DNA from: Candidatus Parcubacteria bacterium
Lineage (GTDB): Bacteria > Patescibacteriota > Minisyncoccia > JAHIHE01 > JAGLIN01
Direction: 5' to 3'
Assembly (NCBI GenBank): GCA_023142975.1
Contig: JAGLIN010000080.1
Coordinates: forward strand, 1-13,663
Length of the DNA stretch: 13,663 nt
Below, in pieces: positions 1 through 8,099 of this stretch. Below the pieces are notes generated by a model, which was not told where the DNA came from, did no database searches, and was given only the letters and a program-made list of their open reading frames with translations. Made by a program: the position numbers and the translations under genes. Every line of letters begins with the position of its first letter. Positions within the stretch are counted from its first letter, which is position 1.

Positions 1-413
1 GGAGTATTGTAGGGATATTTAGAAATTAGAATATCGCTGTTTCCAGCTCCAAAATGATTAGGACCTAAAATGACAAAAGTATCTACTTTTTGATTTCTGA
101 TCTTCGCGAAAAAACTTGCTATTTCGGAAGCAACAAAAAAATGATGGGAGACAATTCCACCATCAATTTTTTTGTCCATCTTTATTTCACTGTCTGCTTT
201 TTCCAAATTGCCGTAAAATTCTTTTCCTTGAAAATAAGCGTAATGAAAATCGGTATATTTTTTTTCGCTAGAGTTGTCTTTAATTATCACTGAATTTTTC
301 CAATCCACTGGAACATTTTCTATGGAAATTACAGAGAGATAATTTTGAAAAATTACGACACAAAACAGGAACACTAAGAATGTGAAAACAAATAATATTG
401 CTGATTTTTTCAT
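1..413 (-). CDS. MEMO-family protein (AmmeMemoRadiSam system protein B), 3' part missing
   Basis: Partial gene read on the minus strand from ATG 413-411 and still open at base 1 (137 codons visible). The N-terminus is basic and then hydrophobic (residues about 3-24), so it is a signal anchor or signal peptide and the protein acts outside or on the membrane. The motifs GGIVSHHFF (about 86-94) and FVILGPNHFGAG (about 116-127) match the start of the MEMO fold. In human MEMO1 the equivalent histidines line a metal-binding pocket similar to that of class III ring-opening dioxygenases. The bacterial proteins are called AmmeMemoRadiSam system protein B after gene neighbours with AMMECR1 and radical-SAM domains; their reaction is not known. 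The start lies two bases after the stop of the upstream surface-protein gene, so both are probably co-transcribed. No Shine-Dalgarno is at a useful distance. Partners may lie left of the window. Confidence 0.82.
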   Translation of the reverse strand, partial: MKKSAILFVFTFLVFLFCVVIFQNYLSVISIENVPVDWKNSVIIKDNSSEKKYTDFHYAYFQGKEFYGNLEKADSEIKMDKKIDGGIVSHHFFVASEIASFFAKIRNQKVDTFVILGPNHFGAGNSDILISKYPYNT

Positions 414-415
414 TT

Positions 416-2416
416 TTATCTTAATAATGTTCCACCCCACTCAATTACCGTAAAACCGTTTCTCGCGGGAGCCGCGAATAATTTCTGTTCCGGAACAGAT
501 TTAAACTTGTTTAAACTTTCGGCGGTCATCATTACCCTGATTACCGTTTTTGGATTTAAGGAAAAACTGATCGGCGCGATTCTATTAAATTCGTTTTGCG
601 TTAAAAAGGAGATTTTATAATAAGGATCATCGCTTAATCTTTTCAACCAGTATTCTTTGAAATCACCAATTTCTTTTTCATTTAAACCGAGAAAAGATAA
701 TTTTTGATCAAAAAATTCATTTAAGTTTTCCTTTTCTACAACAAATCCCTCTTCTCTTCTTGGATAATTAAGTCCGATTCCCTCCCAGTATAAATAATCA
801 TACTCCTGTTTTGTTTTCAAGTCTTTTATTTTTCCATTTTGAGAAACTTCCACTTCCCATCCTTGATTGTATTCTGGTTTTGTGAAAGTAAACCCTCCAT
901 TTGGATTTACTTCTACGCTAACCTTTATTTTTTCTTCAGGATAAAGATAAATAACTGGCTTGCACATTTCCGCCGCTGACATAAACTTTCTGTTTTTGAA
1001 TTGTATCCATCTTCCCAAAGGGTCCTGCCAATACAAAAGAGGGCGCGAGTCTATAAATTCCTCATAACTATATTTATTTCCATCCGCTTTTTGCCAATCT
1101 TCGCCGAAATAGGCAACAGAGTTTTCGTCATTATATAACTCTTTTAATTTTTCATCGTTTGTATTTTTAAGTTCATAAATGGGATCGTCGTTGCCCGTTT
1201 TGCCAATTACTATAAGTCGTTCTTTCGGAGACAAATCTTCTTCGTTCATTGCATCAAGATGATAGCACAATGATCCGCATCCCGTTATTTTACTATAATC
1301 ATATTCCTCTTCATTTTCACTGCCATCATCAAAAATTATTTCAAGCAAACCATTCTTTTTACTAATAAACGGTATTGTAAAACTATACGCGAAGACGGTA
1401 TGGTCTGGAAGTTCCGCCGCCGCGCAGCCATCTCCAGTTAAATAAATGTCACCCATCCTTTCGTGGGTAAATAATTTCTTTTCTATTTTTATTTCAGAAA
1501 AAAACGGATTTCCCACTCTTCCTCCTTCTATTATATATTCTTCCTCTGGCGAAACGATTGTTTTCGGCAAATCTGCCAATTCTTCTATTTCTATATTATT
1601 TTCTTTCAAGTAAAATTTTTCATCGTCTTTTAAAATATAATGCTTGAATATATTTCCCATGCTATATTCCACTTCCAAATAAAGAGGTTGTTCTTTATAT
1701 TTGCCATCTTTTATTTCTCCAGCGAGATAATAATCAAACTGGCAATGTTTTTCTTCGCATTCATTGTCTATTTTTACAAGCTCTTCTTTCCAATCGACAC
1801 TGATTTTTTCCACTCTTTCATCTTTAGGTAGTACCGTGTTTATTATTATTTCTTTTTTTGTTATTTTATTTTCCTGATAAGCAAAAACCGTAATAAGATT
1901 TTTCCCTTCTGTCAAATCGCCGCTTTCAGCTTTTAAAATATAGCTCCAATTCAAATCTCCCTTTTTAAAATCGTCTATCAAGATTTTCTTTGCTTCATTT
2001 TGCGAATTGGTTATCTCCAATTCAATTTTTTCAATCAAAAAAGAATTGCTTCCTTTCATCTCATATTCGCTGGCGTTTATATCTATTTCATTCTCAGCGG
2101 GATCTTTTATAATCAATAAATCTGACATTAATGGATCATATCCATTCTCCACTTCCGAACCATCCGCGTATCCGTCTTTGTCCGTATCGCTATCATTCGG
2201 ATTTGTTTTATAAGTGTAAATTTCATCAAAGTCGTTAAGACCGTCATCATCGCTGTCAATACTTTTTAACTCTTCTAAGCGATCTTTTGTTATCTGTCGT
2301 TCTTTATTAAGAAATGAACCATAATCACTGATATTAATACTGACGATAATTATTATTAGCGCGAATAAAAATAAAACTGACAGCCCCGCCAAAATAATTT
2401 TATTTATTTTTTTCAT
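416..2416 (-). CDS. Membrane-anchored surface protein with TSP3-type calcium-binding repeats
   Basis: A 666-residue protein. Residues 7-28 form one hydrophobic segment after a KK start, so it is a signal anchor with the rest outside the cell. Residues 53-95 hold Asp-rich repeats (SDDDGLNDFDEI, then DSDTDKDGYADGSEVENGYDP), the bacterial thrombospondin type 3 pattern that binds calcium. Residues 100-195 look like an Ig-type beta sandwich. Residues 215-475 are not recognised and have four or more Cys, including C380 and C384. Residues 484-666 start with CKPVIYLYPEEKIKVSVEV and end with FTVIEWGGTLLR. From memory this KPVIYLYP block is a conserved domain of secreted CPR proteins of unknown function. 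The gene has its own extended -10 promoter and is followed after two bases by the MEMO-family gene, which suggests a joint cell-envelope role. A hydrolase or adhesin function cannot be shown from sequence. Confidence 0.85.
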   Translation of the reverse strand: MKKINKIILAGLSVLFLFALIIIIVSINISDYGSFLNKERQITKDRLEELKSIDSDDDGLNDFDEIYTYKTNPNDSDTDKDGYADGSEVENGYDPLMSDLLIIKDPAENEIDINASEYEMKGSNSFLIEKIELEITNSQNEAKKILIDDFKKGDLNWSYILKAESGDLTEGKNLITVFAYQENKITKKEIIINTVLPKDERVEKISVDWKEELVKIDNECEEKHCQFDYYLAGEIKDGKYKEQPLYLEVEYSMGNIFKHYILKDDEKFYLKENNIEIEELADLPKTIVSPEEEYIIEGGRVGNPFFSEIKIEKKLFTHERMGDIYLTGDGCAAAELPDHTVFAYSFTIPFISKKNGLLEIIFDDGSENEEEYDYSKITGCGSLCYHLDAMNEEDLSPKERLIVIGKTGNDDPIYELKNTNDEKLKELYNDENSVAYFGEDWQKADGNKYSYEEFIDSRPLLYWQDPLGRWIQFKNRKFMSAAEMCKPVIYLYPEEKIKVSVEVNPNGGFTFTKPEYNQGWEVEVSQNGKIKDLKTKQEYDYLYWEGIGLNYPRREEGFVVEKENLNEFFDQKLSFLGLNEKEIGDFKEYWLKRLSDDPYYKISFLTQNEFNRIAPISFSLNPKTVIRVMMTAESLNKFKSVPEQKLFAAPARNGFTVIEWGGTLLR

Positions 2417-2449
2417 AAGAATTTTTGTTAAGTTTTTAATTCTTAGTTT

Positions 2450-2478
2450 ATTATATCAAGTATTGCCTTTTTAGCCAA
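2450..2478 (-). promoter_or_regulatory. Promoter of the surface-protein/MEMO unit
   Basis: On the minus strand a perfect -10 TATAAT (2455-2450) is preceded by TGA, making an extended -10 (TGnTATAAT). The -35 is TTGGCT (2478-2473), 17 bp away. The start would fall near 2443, about 27 nt before the ATG. It lies back-to-back with the ftsK promoter. Confidence 0.6.
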
Positions 2479-2486
2479 ACTTCCCA

Positions 2487-2515
2487 TTGCTTCAAACAAA
2501 AATTTGAGCTATAAT
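2487..2515 (+). promoter_or_regulatory. Promoter of ftsK
   Basis: TTGCTT (2487-2492), a 17-bp spacer and a perfect TATAAT (2510-2515). A second TATAAT sits at 2521-2526 without a good -35. The first would start transcription near 2522, about 29 nt before the ATG at 2551. No Shine-Dalgarno is present. Confidence 0.55.
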
Positions 2516-2550
2516 GTTTGTATAATAAGCAACATAAAACAGTCTGATTT

Positions 2551-4839
2551 ATGATGAGAAAAAGAAGAAAAAAGAAAAAATCCTTTATGTTGGGATTAAA
2601 ATTTCCAACAATTGACATAAGTGATGATATTAAAAAAGATGTGATCGGGATTTTTCTTTTGGCGCTGGCGGCGATAAATATTTTAAGCCTTGTCAATTTG
2701 GCTGGGGGATTGGGTGGTAAAATAAAAGAAGTTGGCGGATTATTGTTTGGGATGGGATTTATTTTATTTCCAATTGTTCTGATTTTTTGCGGTTTGAAAA
2801 TAATAAAATCAGGAGATGTTATTGAAAGCAGAACATTTTTATTTGGAGCAATTATAATGATTTTATCTCTGCTTTCTTTCTTGCACATTCTTTTTATTCC
2901 TGAAACTATGTTTGAGGCGGCGAAAGAGGGAAGTGGCGGAGGATTTTTAGGAGCCATTTTTGCTTGGTCTCTAGTGACCCTAATTGGTAAATGGGGAGCG
3001 ATGATTATTATTCTAATGATGTTTATAATATCAATACTTTTAATTTTTAATATTTCACTGGCTGGTTTGGTTAATAAAATTAAAAGAGAGTCGAAAGAAG
3101 TTGACGAAGAAGATGAGGTTGAAGAAACTGAGTTTCCTGTAGAAAGCTCAGCTTCTGACAAAGTATCGTCTGATGACGAAAATATAAAAATCAATATTGC
3201 CGGGCAGGAGATGAAAGAAAAAGAAAAAAAAGGCGTTGTTGCCGCTCTTTTAAATAAAGTAAAAAAAGAACCAAAAGAAACAGAAGAACCAGAATTTTCT
3301 GTGAAATCGTTAGATGAAAATGAAGATGATAATGAAGATGATAATGAGGTTGAAGTAACTATGGCTGTTCCCAAAAGCAAAAGAAAAACAAATTGGCAGA
3401 TACCTCCTCTTAATATTTTAGACGGATCCGATGGAGAACCTACAAGCGGGGATATTAGAGCCAATTCAAATGTTATCAGAAGAACTTTCGCTAACTTTGG
3501 AATTCAAATTGAAATGGGAGAAGTGAATGTTGGTCCGACGGTAACTCAATACACAATGAAGCCGTCAGTCGGAATAAAGCTTAGTAGAATAACCTCTCTA
3601 CATAATGATTTAGCGTTAGTGTTGGCCGCTCGCTCTTTACGAATTGAGGCTCCGATTCCAGGGAAATCGTTGGTTGGGATAGAAATTCCGAATCAGTCGG
3701 TGGCAATGGTTAGGATGAAAAATATTGTAAATTCCGAGGAATTTAAAAAAAGAAAATCAAATCTGGGAATTATTTTAGGAAGGGATGTTTCTGGTTATCC
3801 TGTTATAGCCGATCTTGCTAAAATGCCGCATCTTATGATTGCTGGTTCAACGGGAAGCGGAAAAACAGTTTGCATAAATACTTTAATAGTAGGACTTCTT
3901 TTTCAAAACTCCCCAGAGACATTGAAATTTATTATGGTTGATCCAAAGAGGGTTGAGCTTACTCCTTACAACGACATTCCGCATCTTTTAACGCCTGTTA
4001 TTACTGATCCCGATAAAGCGATAAATTCTCTAAAATGGTCGATTAAGGAGATGGAGGACAGATATGATTTATTAAGCCATTTGGGCTGTCGTAATATTGA
4101 ATCTTACAATGAGGCTGTGAAAACAAAATTTAAGCAAAGAGAGGTTTTGCCATACATAATTATAATTATTGACGAACTTGCTGATTTGATGGCAACACAT
4201 GGTCGGGAAATGGAAGCTGCGGTTGTGCGTTTAGCTCAAATGGCGAGAGCGATCGGAATTCATCTCGTGCTTTCTACTCAAAGACCTTCTGTGGAGGTTA
4301 TTACGGGGCTTATTAAAGCGAATATAACCACTAGAATCGCTTTTCAAGTAGCGAGCCAGATTGATTCCAGAACCATTTTAGACATGGCTGGCGCGGAAAA
4401 ACTTTTAGGCAGTGGAGACATGCTTTATTTATCCGGTGATTCTAATAAGCCGAGAAGAATCCAAGGAGTATTTATTTCTGAGGAAGAGGTTAGAAAAATA
4501 ACAGATTTTTTAAAAAGCCAAAAAGAGGAAAGTGAGGAAGAATATAATGAGGAAATCATAGAAAATAAAAAATCATCCGTGAAATCTTCCGAGGAAGAAA
4601 ACGATGTGGATGATGATTTATATGATGACGCGGTTGAAGTTGTCAAAAATGCCGGCAAAGCGTCCGCGTCTCTTCTTCAGCGTCGCCTGCGCGTTGGTTA
4701 CGCCCGCGCCGCGCGGTTGTTAGATATGATGGAAGACAAGGGAATTGTCGGTCCCGCGGATGGAGCGAAACCAAGAGAGGTTTATTTGGATAATTTTGAA
4801 GGGGATGTTGAAGATGATATTAAGAAAGGTGAAGTGTAA
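2551..4839 (+). CDS. ftsK: DNA translocase FtsK/SpoIIIE
   Basis: A 762-residue ATP-driven double-stranded DNA pump that clears chromosome ends through the division septum and assists dimer resolution. Four or five membrane segments lie at about 31-52, 63-84, 96-117 and 131-168. A short acidic, Lys-rich linker follows (about 175-280, with a small tandem NEDD repeat at 257-266), much shorter than in E. coli FtsK. The alpha/beta motor covers about 282-655: Walker A GSTGSGKT at 432-439, VDPKRVELTPYNDIPHLL at about 463-480, and Walker B IIIIIDELADLM at 536-547. STQRPSVEVITGLIKANI at about 575-592 is the usual family signature. The C-terminal winged-helix gamma domain, which reads DNA polarity sequences, covers about 687-746 (LLQRRLRVGYARAARLLDMM). 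The gene starts with two ATG codons; the first is used here, but the second is equally possible. It is first of the plus-strand series. Confidence 0.97.
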   Translation: MMRKRRKKKKSFMLGLKFPTIDISDDIKKDVIGIFLLALAAINILSLVNLAGGLGGKIKEVGGLLFGMGFILFPIVLIFCGLKIIKSGDVIESRTFLFGAIIMILSLLSFLHILFIPETMFEAAKEGSGGGFLGAIFAWSLVTLIGKWGAMIIILMMFIISILLIFNISLAGLVNKIKRESKEVDEEDEVEETEFPVESSASDKVSSDDENIKINIAGQEMKEKEKKGVVAALLNKVKKEPKETEEPEFSVKSLDENEDDNEDDNEVEVTMAVPKSKRKTNWQIPPLNILDGSDGEPTSGDIRANSNVIRRTFANFGIQIEMGEVNVGPTVTQYTMKPSVGIKLSRITSLHNDLALVLAARSLRIEAPIPGKSLVGIEIPNQSVAMVRMKNIVNSEEFKKRKSNLGIILGRDVSGYPVIADLAKMPHLMIAGSTGSGKTVCINTLIVGLLFQNSPETLKFIMVDPKRVELTPYNDIPHLLTPVITDPDKAINSLKWSIKEMEDRYDLLSHLGCRNIESYNEAVKTKFKQREVLPYIIIIIDELADLMATHGREMEAAVVRLAQMARAIGIHLVLSTQRPSVEVITGLIKANITTRIAFQVASQIDSRTILDMAGAEKLLGSGDMLYLSGDSNKPRRIQGVFISEEEVRKITDFLKSQKEESEEEYNEEIIENKKSSVKSSEEENDVDDDLYDDAVEVVKNAGKASASLLQRRLRVGYARAARLLDMMEDKGIVGPADGAKPREVYLDNFEGDVEDDIKKGEV

Positions 4840-4855
4840 ATTATTATCTTGTCAT

Positions 4856-4882
4856 AAATAAAAGCTTTAAAGGTGCTTATTT
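4856..4882 (+). terminator. Weak candidate terminator after ftsK
   Basis: An AAATA...AAGC arm pairs with GCTTATTT around a 9-nt loop, with a 2-nt bulge and a very short T run. It is AT-rich and weak and overlaps the -35 of the next promoter, so it may only reduce read-through. Confidence 0.25.
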
Positions 4883-4920
4883 GACAAATTACTCAGTATT
4901 ATATAATATATAGGTATAAT
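4881..4920 (+). promoter_or_regulatory. Promoter region of the DUF4143 ATPase gene
   Basis: A perfect -35 TTGACA (4881-4886) is followed by several -10-like hexamers: TATAAT at 4902-4907 (15-bp spacer), TAATAT at 4904-4909 (17-bp spacer) and a further TATAAT at 4915-4920. Which one is used cannot be decided by eye. The start codon is at 4945. Confidence 0.55.
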
Positions 4921-4930
4921 ATTACTAAGT
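4891..4930. repeat. Imperfect dyad over the -10 region (possible operator)
   Basis: ACTCAGTATTATA (4891-4903) is mirrored by TATAATATTACTAAGT (4915-4930), with a 3-nt insertion and one mismatch. A perfect 12-bp palindrome, TATTATATAATA (4897-4908), lies inside. The dyad covers both TATAAT boxes, so a repressor could bind here. AT-rich sequence makes such dyads common, so this is tentative. Confidence 0.3.
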
Positions 4931-4944
4931 TTTATACAATATTA

Positions 4945-6189
4945 ATGAAATTGAAGCAAAGAAAAATCATCAGTAAAATTAAATTGTTTTTAGATAAAAA
5001 GACAATTATTGTGCTACATGGCTCAAGACAGGTTGGCAAGACTTCAATAATGCATCTAATAAAAGATTATTTAATTAAAGAAAAAAAGATTAAAAAAGAT
5101 AATATTTTCTATTTTGATTTAGAAGATTTTGTTTTTTTAGATTTATGTAATGGCGGTGTGAAAAAAACAATTCAATATCTTGAAGAGAGTGGTGCTCAAA
5201 CAAAAGACAGAATATATCTATTTATAGATGAAATTCAATATTTAGATAATCCATCCAGTTTTCTAAAATTATTTCATGATCACTGGGGAGATAAAATTAA
5301 ACTGGTAGTTAGCGGATCTTCCAGTTTTGATATTAAGAATAAATTCAAAGATTCTTTAGTTGGTCGCACAGTAGACTTTGAGATTTTTTCTCTTGATTTT
5401 GAAGAATTTTTATTATTTAAAAATAAAAAAATAAATGTAAATAGTTTTTCGGAAATAATTATTGCTGAGCTGAGAGATTTGTATGAAGAGTATATTTTTT
5501 ATGGGGGATATCCAGCGATTGTATTAGAAAATAATATTGAGATCAAGTCTCATTTGCTCAAACAAATTATCAATACTTATGTTAAAAAAGATATTCGGGA
5601 TTTGGCGAATATTCGGGAAATAAACAAATTTAATCAATTGATAAAAGTTTTGGCGAGCCAGTCGGGAGGCCTGCTTAATATTTCTGAATTATCAAACACA
5701 TTGAAATTAACGCAGAAAACCGTAGAAGAATATCTGTTTATTTTAGAAAATACATATATTATCAGGAGGGTTTATCCTTTCTATAAAAATATTAGAAGCG
5801 AGCTTACCAAAATGCCTAAAATATATTTTGAAGACAATGGATTGATGAATTTGCTTGCTAATAAAAAGTTTTTGGAACGGGTTGACGGTCAGTTATTTGA
5901 AAATTCCGTCTATTGTGAACTTCGGAAAAATTTAGATATTGAAAGTATAAATTTCTGGAGAACTAATACTGGGCAAGAGGTAGATTTTATTATTACGGAA
6001 GAAGGCGTTGTTCCTTTGGAAGTAAAATTAAAATTTTCTAATAAAAAATTATCGGGCTTAAAATATTTTGCGGATAAGTATAAAATAAAAGAATCTTTTG
6101 TTTGTTCTTTGACTAAAACCGAGGAATCAAATAAAAAAAATATTAAGCAAATTTATCCTTGGCGGATAAGCTTTAAGAAACTAAAATAA
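4945..6189 (+). CDS. AAA family ATPase with C-terminal DUF4143 domain
   Basis: A 414-residue protein, full length for the family. The N-terminal AAA core has Walker A GSRQVGKTS (26-34), Walker B YLFIDEIQYL (91-100) and a sensor-1-like VVSGSSS (121-127). A winged-helix-like part lies at about 228-290. The C-terminal DUF4143 part has FENSVYCEL (318-326), FWRTNTGQEVDFII (337-350) and PLEVK (357-361). The E...D...ExK spacing resembles a PD-(D/E)XK nuclease fold, which is known for this family, but activity is unproven. These ATPases occur in many copies in CPR bacteria and archaea and look mobile; their substrate is unknown. The gene has its own promoter and sits between ftsK and an exported protein gene that begins 4 nt after its stop. 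It may be a later insertion into a housekeeping neighbourhood. Confidence 0.92.
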   Translation: MKLKQRKIISKIKLFLDKKTIIVLHGSRQVGKTSIMHLIKDYLIKEKKIKKDNIFYFDLEDFVFLDLCNGGVKKTIQYLEESGAQTKDRIYLFIDEIQYLDNPSSFLKLFHDHWGDKIKLVVSGSSSFDIKNKFKDSLVGRTVDFEIFSLDFEEFLLFKNKKINVNSFSEIIIAELRDLYEEYIFYGGYPAIVLENNIEIKSHLLKQIINTYVKKDIRDLANIREINKFNQLIKVLASQSGGLLNISELSNTLKLTQKTVEEYLFILENTYIIRRVYPFYKNIRSELTKMPKIYFEDNGLMNLLANKKFLERVDGQLFENSVYCELRKNLDIESINFWRTNTGQEVDFIITEEGVVPLEVKLKFSNKKLSGLKYFADKYKIKESFVCSLTKTEESNKKNIKQIYPWRISFKKLK

Positions 6190-6193
6190 AACA

Positions 6194-8068
6194 ATGAAAA
6201 ACACAAAAACAAAACTATTCCTCGCCTTTTTTATCTCGGGTTTCTTTTTGTTTGGGTTGACGGGAGTAAGTGAGGCGGCTGATTATTATGTCCCCACAAC
6301 AACATCAACCGTTGACGGCGACACATTTTGCGGGGGCGGGAAATGCACTTCTGGCGATACAATCATAATTAGAGGTGGCGCGAGAGGCGGTCTGCTGTTT
6401 CAGGATTTTGACGGAGCAGGCTCGTATATTACGATCACAAATGAAAACAAGAATCCAAATTCTAGAGTTGTAATTAACGGAATGAGCGGGAAAGGATGTT
6501 TAAGTATATTAAATTGCAAGTATATTGATTTGCGGGGTAATAATGATGGTGATTTGACTTATGGGATTAAAGTTATAAATGACAACACTTCCAAGGCATC
6601 AGGTGCAGTTCGGGTATATGGAGAATCTGACCATATAAAGCTTGGATATTTGGAAATAACCTGCGAAGGCAATACGTCTATTACAGGCAATGGTATATTT
6701 GTTCAAGATGGTTTTTTATCAGATGCATGGACATGGGATACTTTTGAGATTCACCACAATTATATCCATGACACAAGATATGCGGGAATGTACCTGGGTC
6801 AAAATGACCCTGGCTACTATAAAAATCCTTATATTGCAAGAGTGGTGGTACATGACAATATTCTAAAAAATTTGGGAACTTACGGAATGGTTATCAAAGG
6901 GCTTAATGGCGGTCCTAATTCTTATTACAATAATTTTGTCGATACTACGGGAGTGGTTTCTCGTCCAGATATAATAAAAGATACATGGAGATCAGGTATA
7001 AGAATCCGAACATATACACAAGATTATAGTGTTGATGTGTATAACAATACTGTGTGGAATACAGTCGGGCCTGGAATATTAGCAGGGAAAGGTGCACACA
7101 ACATTCATGATAATATCGTTTGTAACGCTGGTACTGGAAATCAGGAATATTTCGGGCATGGGATTGTAACGTTCTTAAATACCGACGGGGTGCATATATA
7201 CGACAATATCATAATTCAGCCAACTATCTATGGAATCTATAATCGCGGGTCGGATACTGGCGGAGTCACACTATCTAGAAATCTTATTGGAGATGCGGGA
7301 TTAGGTGAATGGGGGGAATCATCTTCAGGAGATACTATCGTAAGTTCTGGCGCCGACGCCAACATCTATTACGACAACGTCGCTGATTTTGGTTTCAATG
7401 TTTGGTCAGATGATAATACTTGTAGTAATGATGATTTTACATTTGGTCCTCCCGCCACCTGCGAATCCAAATCCGGCGACTGCTGCGCCCCACTCCAAAC
7501 CTGCCAAGGAGGATTACCAGTAAGCTCATCTGATTGCCCCAATGTCTGCTGCGCGGGAGGAGGGACTTGCAAAGATGCAGAAATTTGCAACGACTTAATT
7601 GATAATGACGGAGATGGAGATATTGATTGCGCTGATGCTAATTGTTCTGCTGATCCCGCTTGCGTTGGTTCTCCCGATACTTGCCAAACCGAAGGCTATC
7701 AATGCTGCGATTCCTGCCTGTCAGGTTTTCATTCAGGATATGACAGTGACTGTCCAGGAGGAGAGAAATGTTGCGATACCTGTTATAAAAAACCGCTTCT
7801 TTCTTTAATCAACCTTGATATTAAGAACCCCGTCAAAGCATCAGACTTCACTGAACTTATTGAAAACACCACTATGTGGATCCTCTCTATTATTGGTTCT
7901 TTAGCTTTACTAATTCTTATTTTCGGAGGCGTAATGTATATTGGCTCTACTGGCGATGAACAAAAAGTCCTCACCGCTAAAAAGACTGTCACTTTTGCTA
8001 TCATCGGAATAATTCTGGTTCTGATTTCTTATGCCATTGTTGTTGTGTTAGAAGGAATTTTGACATAA
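6194..8068 (+). CDS. Exported beta-helix protein with Cys-rich stalk and T4SS-pilin-like C-terminus
   Basis: A 624-residue protein. Residues 1-28 are a signal peptide (basic start, hydrophobic core, likely cut after VSEA). Residues 29 to about 400 form a right-handed parallel beta-helix of pectate-lyase-like type: repeated turns such as FEIHHNYIHDT (184-194), VVVHDNILKN (217-226), DVYNNTVWNT (281-290), AHNIHDNIVC (301-310) and VHIYDNIII (333-341). Such folds bind or cut polysaccharides. No clear catalytic set is visible. Residues 410-530 hold 21 cysteines, several as CC pairs, plus a calcium-type loop DLIDNDGDGDIDCADANC (467-484). Residues 560-622 form two membrane segments joined by GSTGDEQKVLTAKKTVT, the pattern of CPR type IV secretion pilin (VirB2/TrbC-like) domains, which normally stand alone in proteins of about 100 residues. 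The fusion suggests a surface-displayed binding or enzyme module. It starts 4 nt after the ATPase stop, with no Shine-Dalgarno. Confidence 0.85.
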   Translation: MKNTKTKLFLAFFISGFFLFGLTGVSEAADYYVPTTTSTVDGDTFCGGGKCTSGDTIIIRGGARGGLLFQDFDGAGSYITITNENKNPNSRVVINGMSGKGCLSILNCKYIDLRGNNDGDLTYGIKVINDNTSKASGAVRVYGESDHIKLGYLEITCEGNTSITGNGIFVQDGFLSDAWTWDTFEIHHNYIHDTRYAGMYLGQNDPGYYKNPYIARVVVHDNILKNLGTYGMVIKGLNGGPNSYYNNFVDTTGVVSRPDIIKDTWRSGIRIRTYTQDYSVDVYNNTVWNTVGPGILAGKGAHNIHDNIVCNAGTGNQEYFGHGIVTFLNTDGVHIYDNIIIQPTIYGIYNRGSDTGGVTLSRNLIGDAGLGEWGESSSGDTIVSSGADANIYYDNVADFGFNVWSDDNTCSNDDFTFGPPATCESKSGDCCAPLQTCQGGLPVSSSDCPNVCCAGGGTCKDAEICNDLIDNDGDGDIDCADANCSADPACVGSPDTCQTEGYQCCDSCLSGFHSGYDSDCPGGEKCCDTCYKKPLLSLINLDIKNPVKASDFTELIENTTMWILSIIGSLALLILIFGGVMYIGSTGDEQKVLTAKKTVTFAIIGIILVLISYAIVVVLEGILT

Positions 8069-8090
8069 GAGAATTTAACAATGTTAAAAT
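8060..8090 (+). promoter_or_regulatory. Candidate promoter of the RodZ-like gene
   Basis: A perfect TTGACA (8060-8065) overlaps the stop of the beta-helix gene, and TAAAAT (8085-8090) follows after a rather long 19-bp spacer. The start would fall near 8097, almost on the ATG at 8100, so the mRNA would be close to leaderless. Tentative because of the spacer. Confidence 0.35.
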
Positions 8091-8099
8091 GAGATTTCT

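Noticed and set aside
2451..3464. Long minus-strand open frame (337 codons) over the 5' half of ftsK
   Set aside because: It is low-complexity Ser/Phe/Ile sequence antisense to a clear FtsK coding region and covers its promoter; a shadow frame.
6145..6173. Hairpin TTATCC/GGATAA at the end of the ATPase gene as a terminator
   Set aside because: The stem is six pairs, lies inside the coding sequence and lacks a T run.
7599..7808. Hydrophobic 69-codon frame within the Cys-rich stalk
   Set aside because: It is an alternative frame of the beta-helix gene with no start signal of its own.
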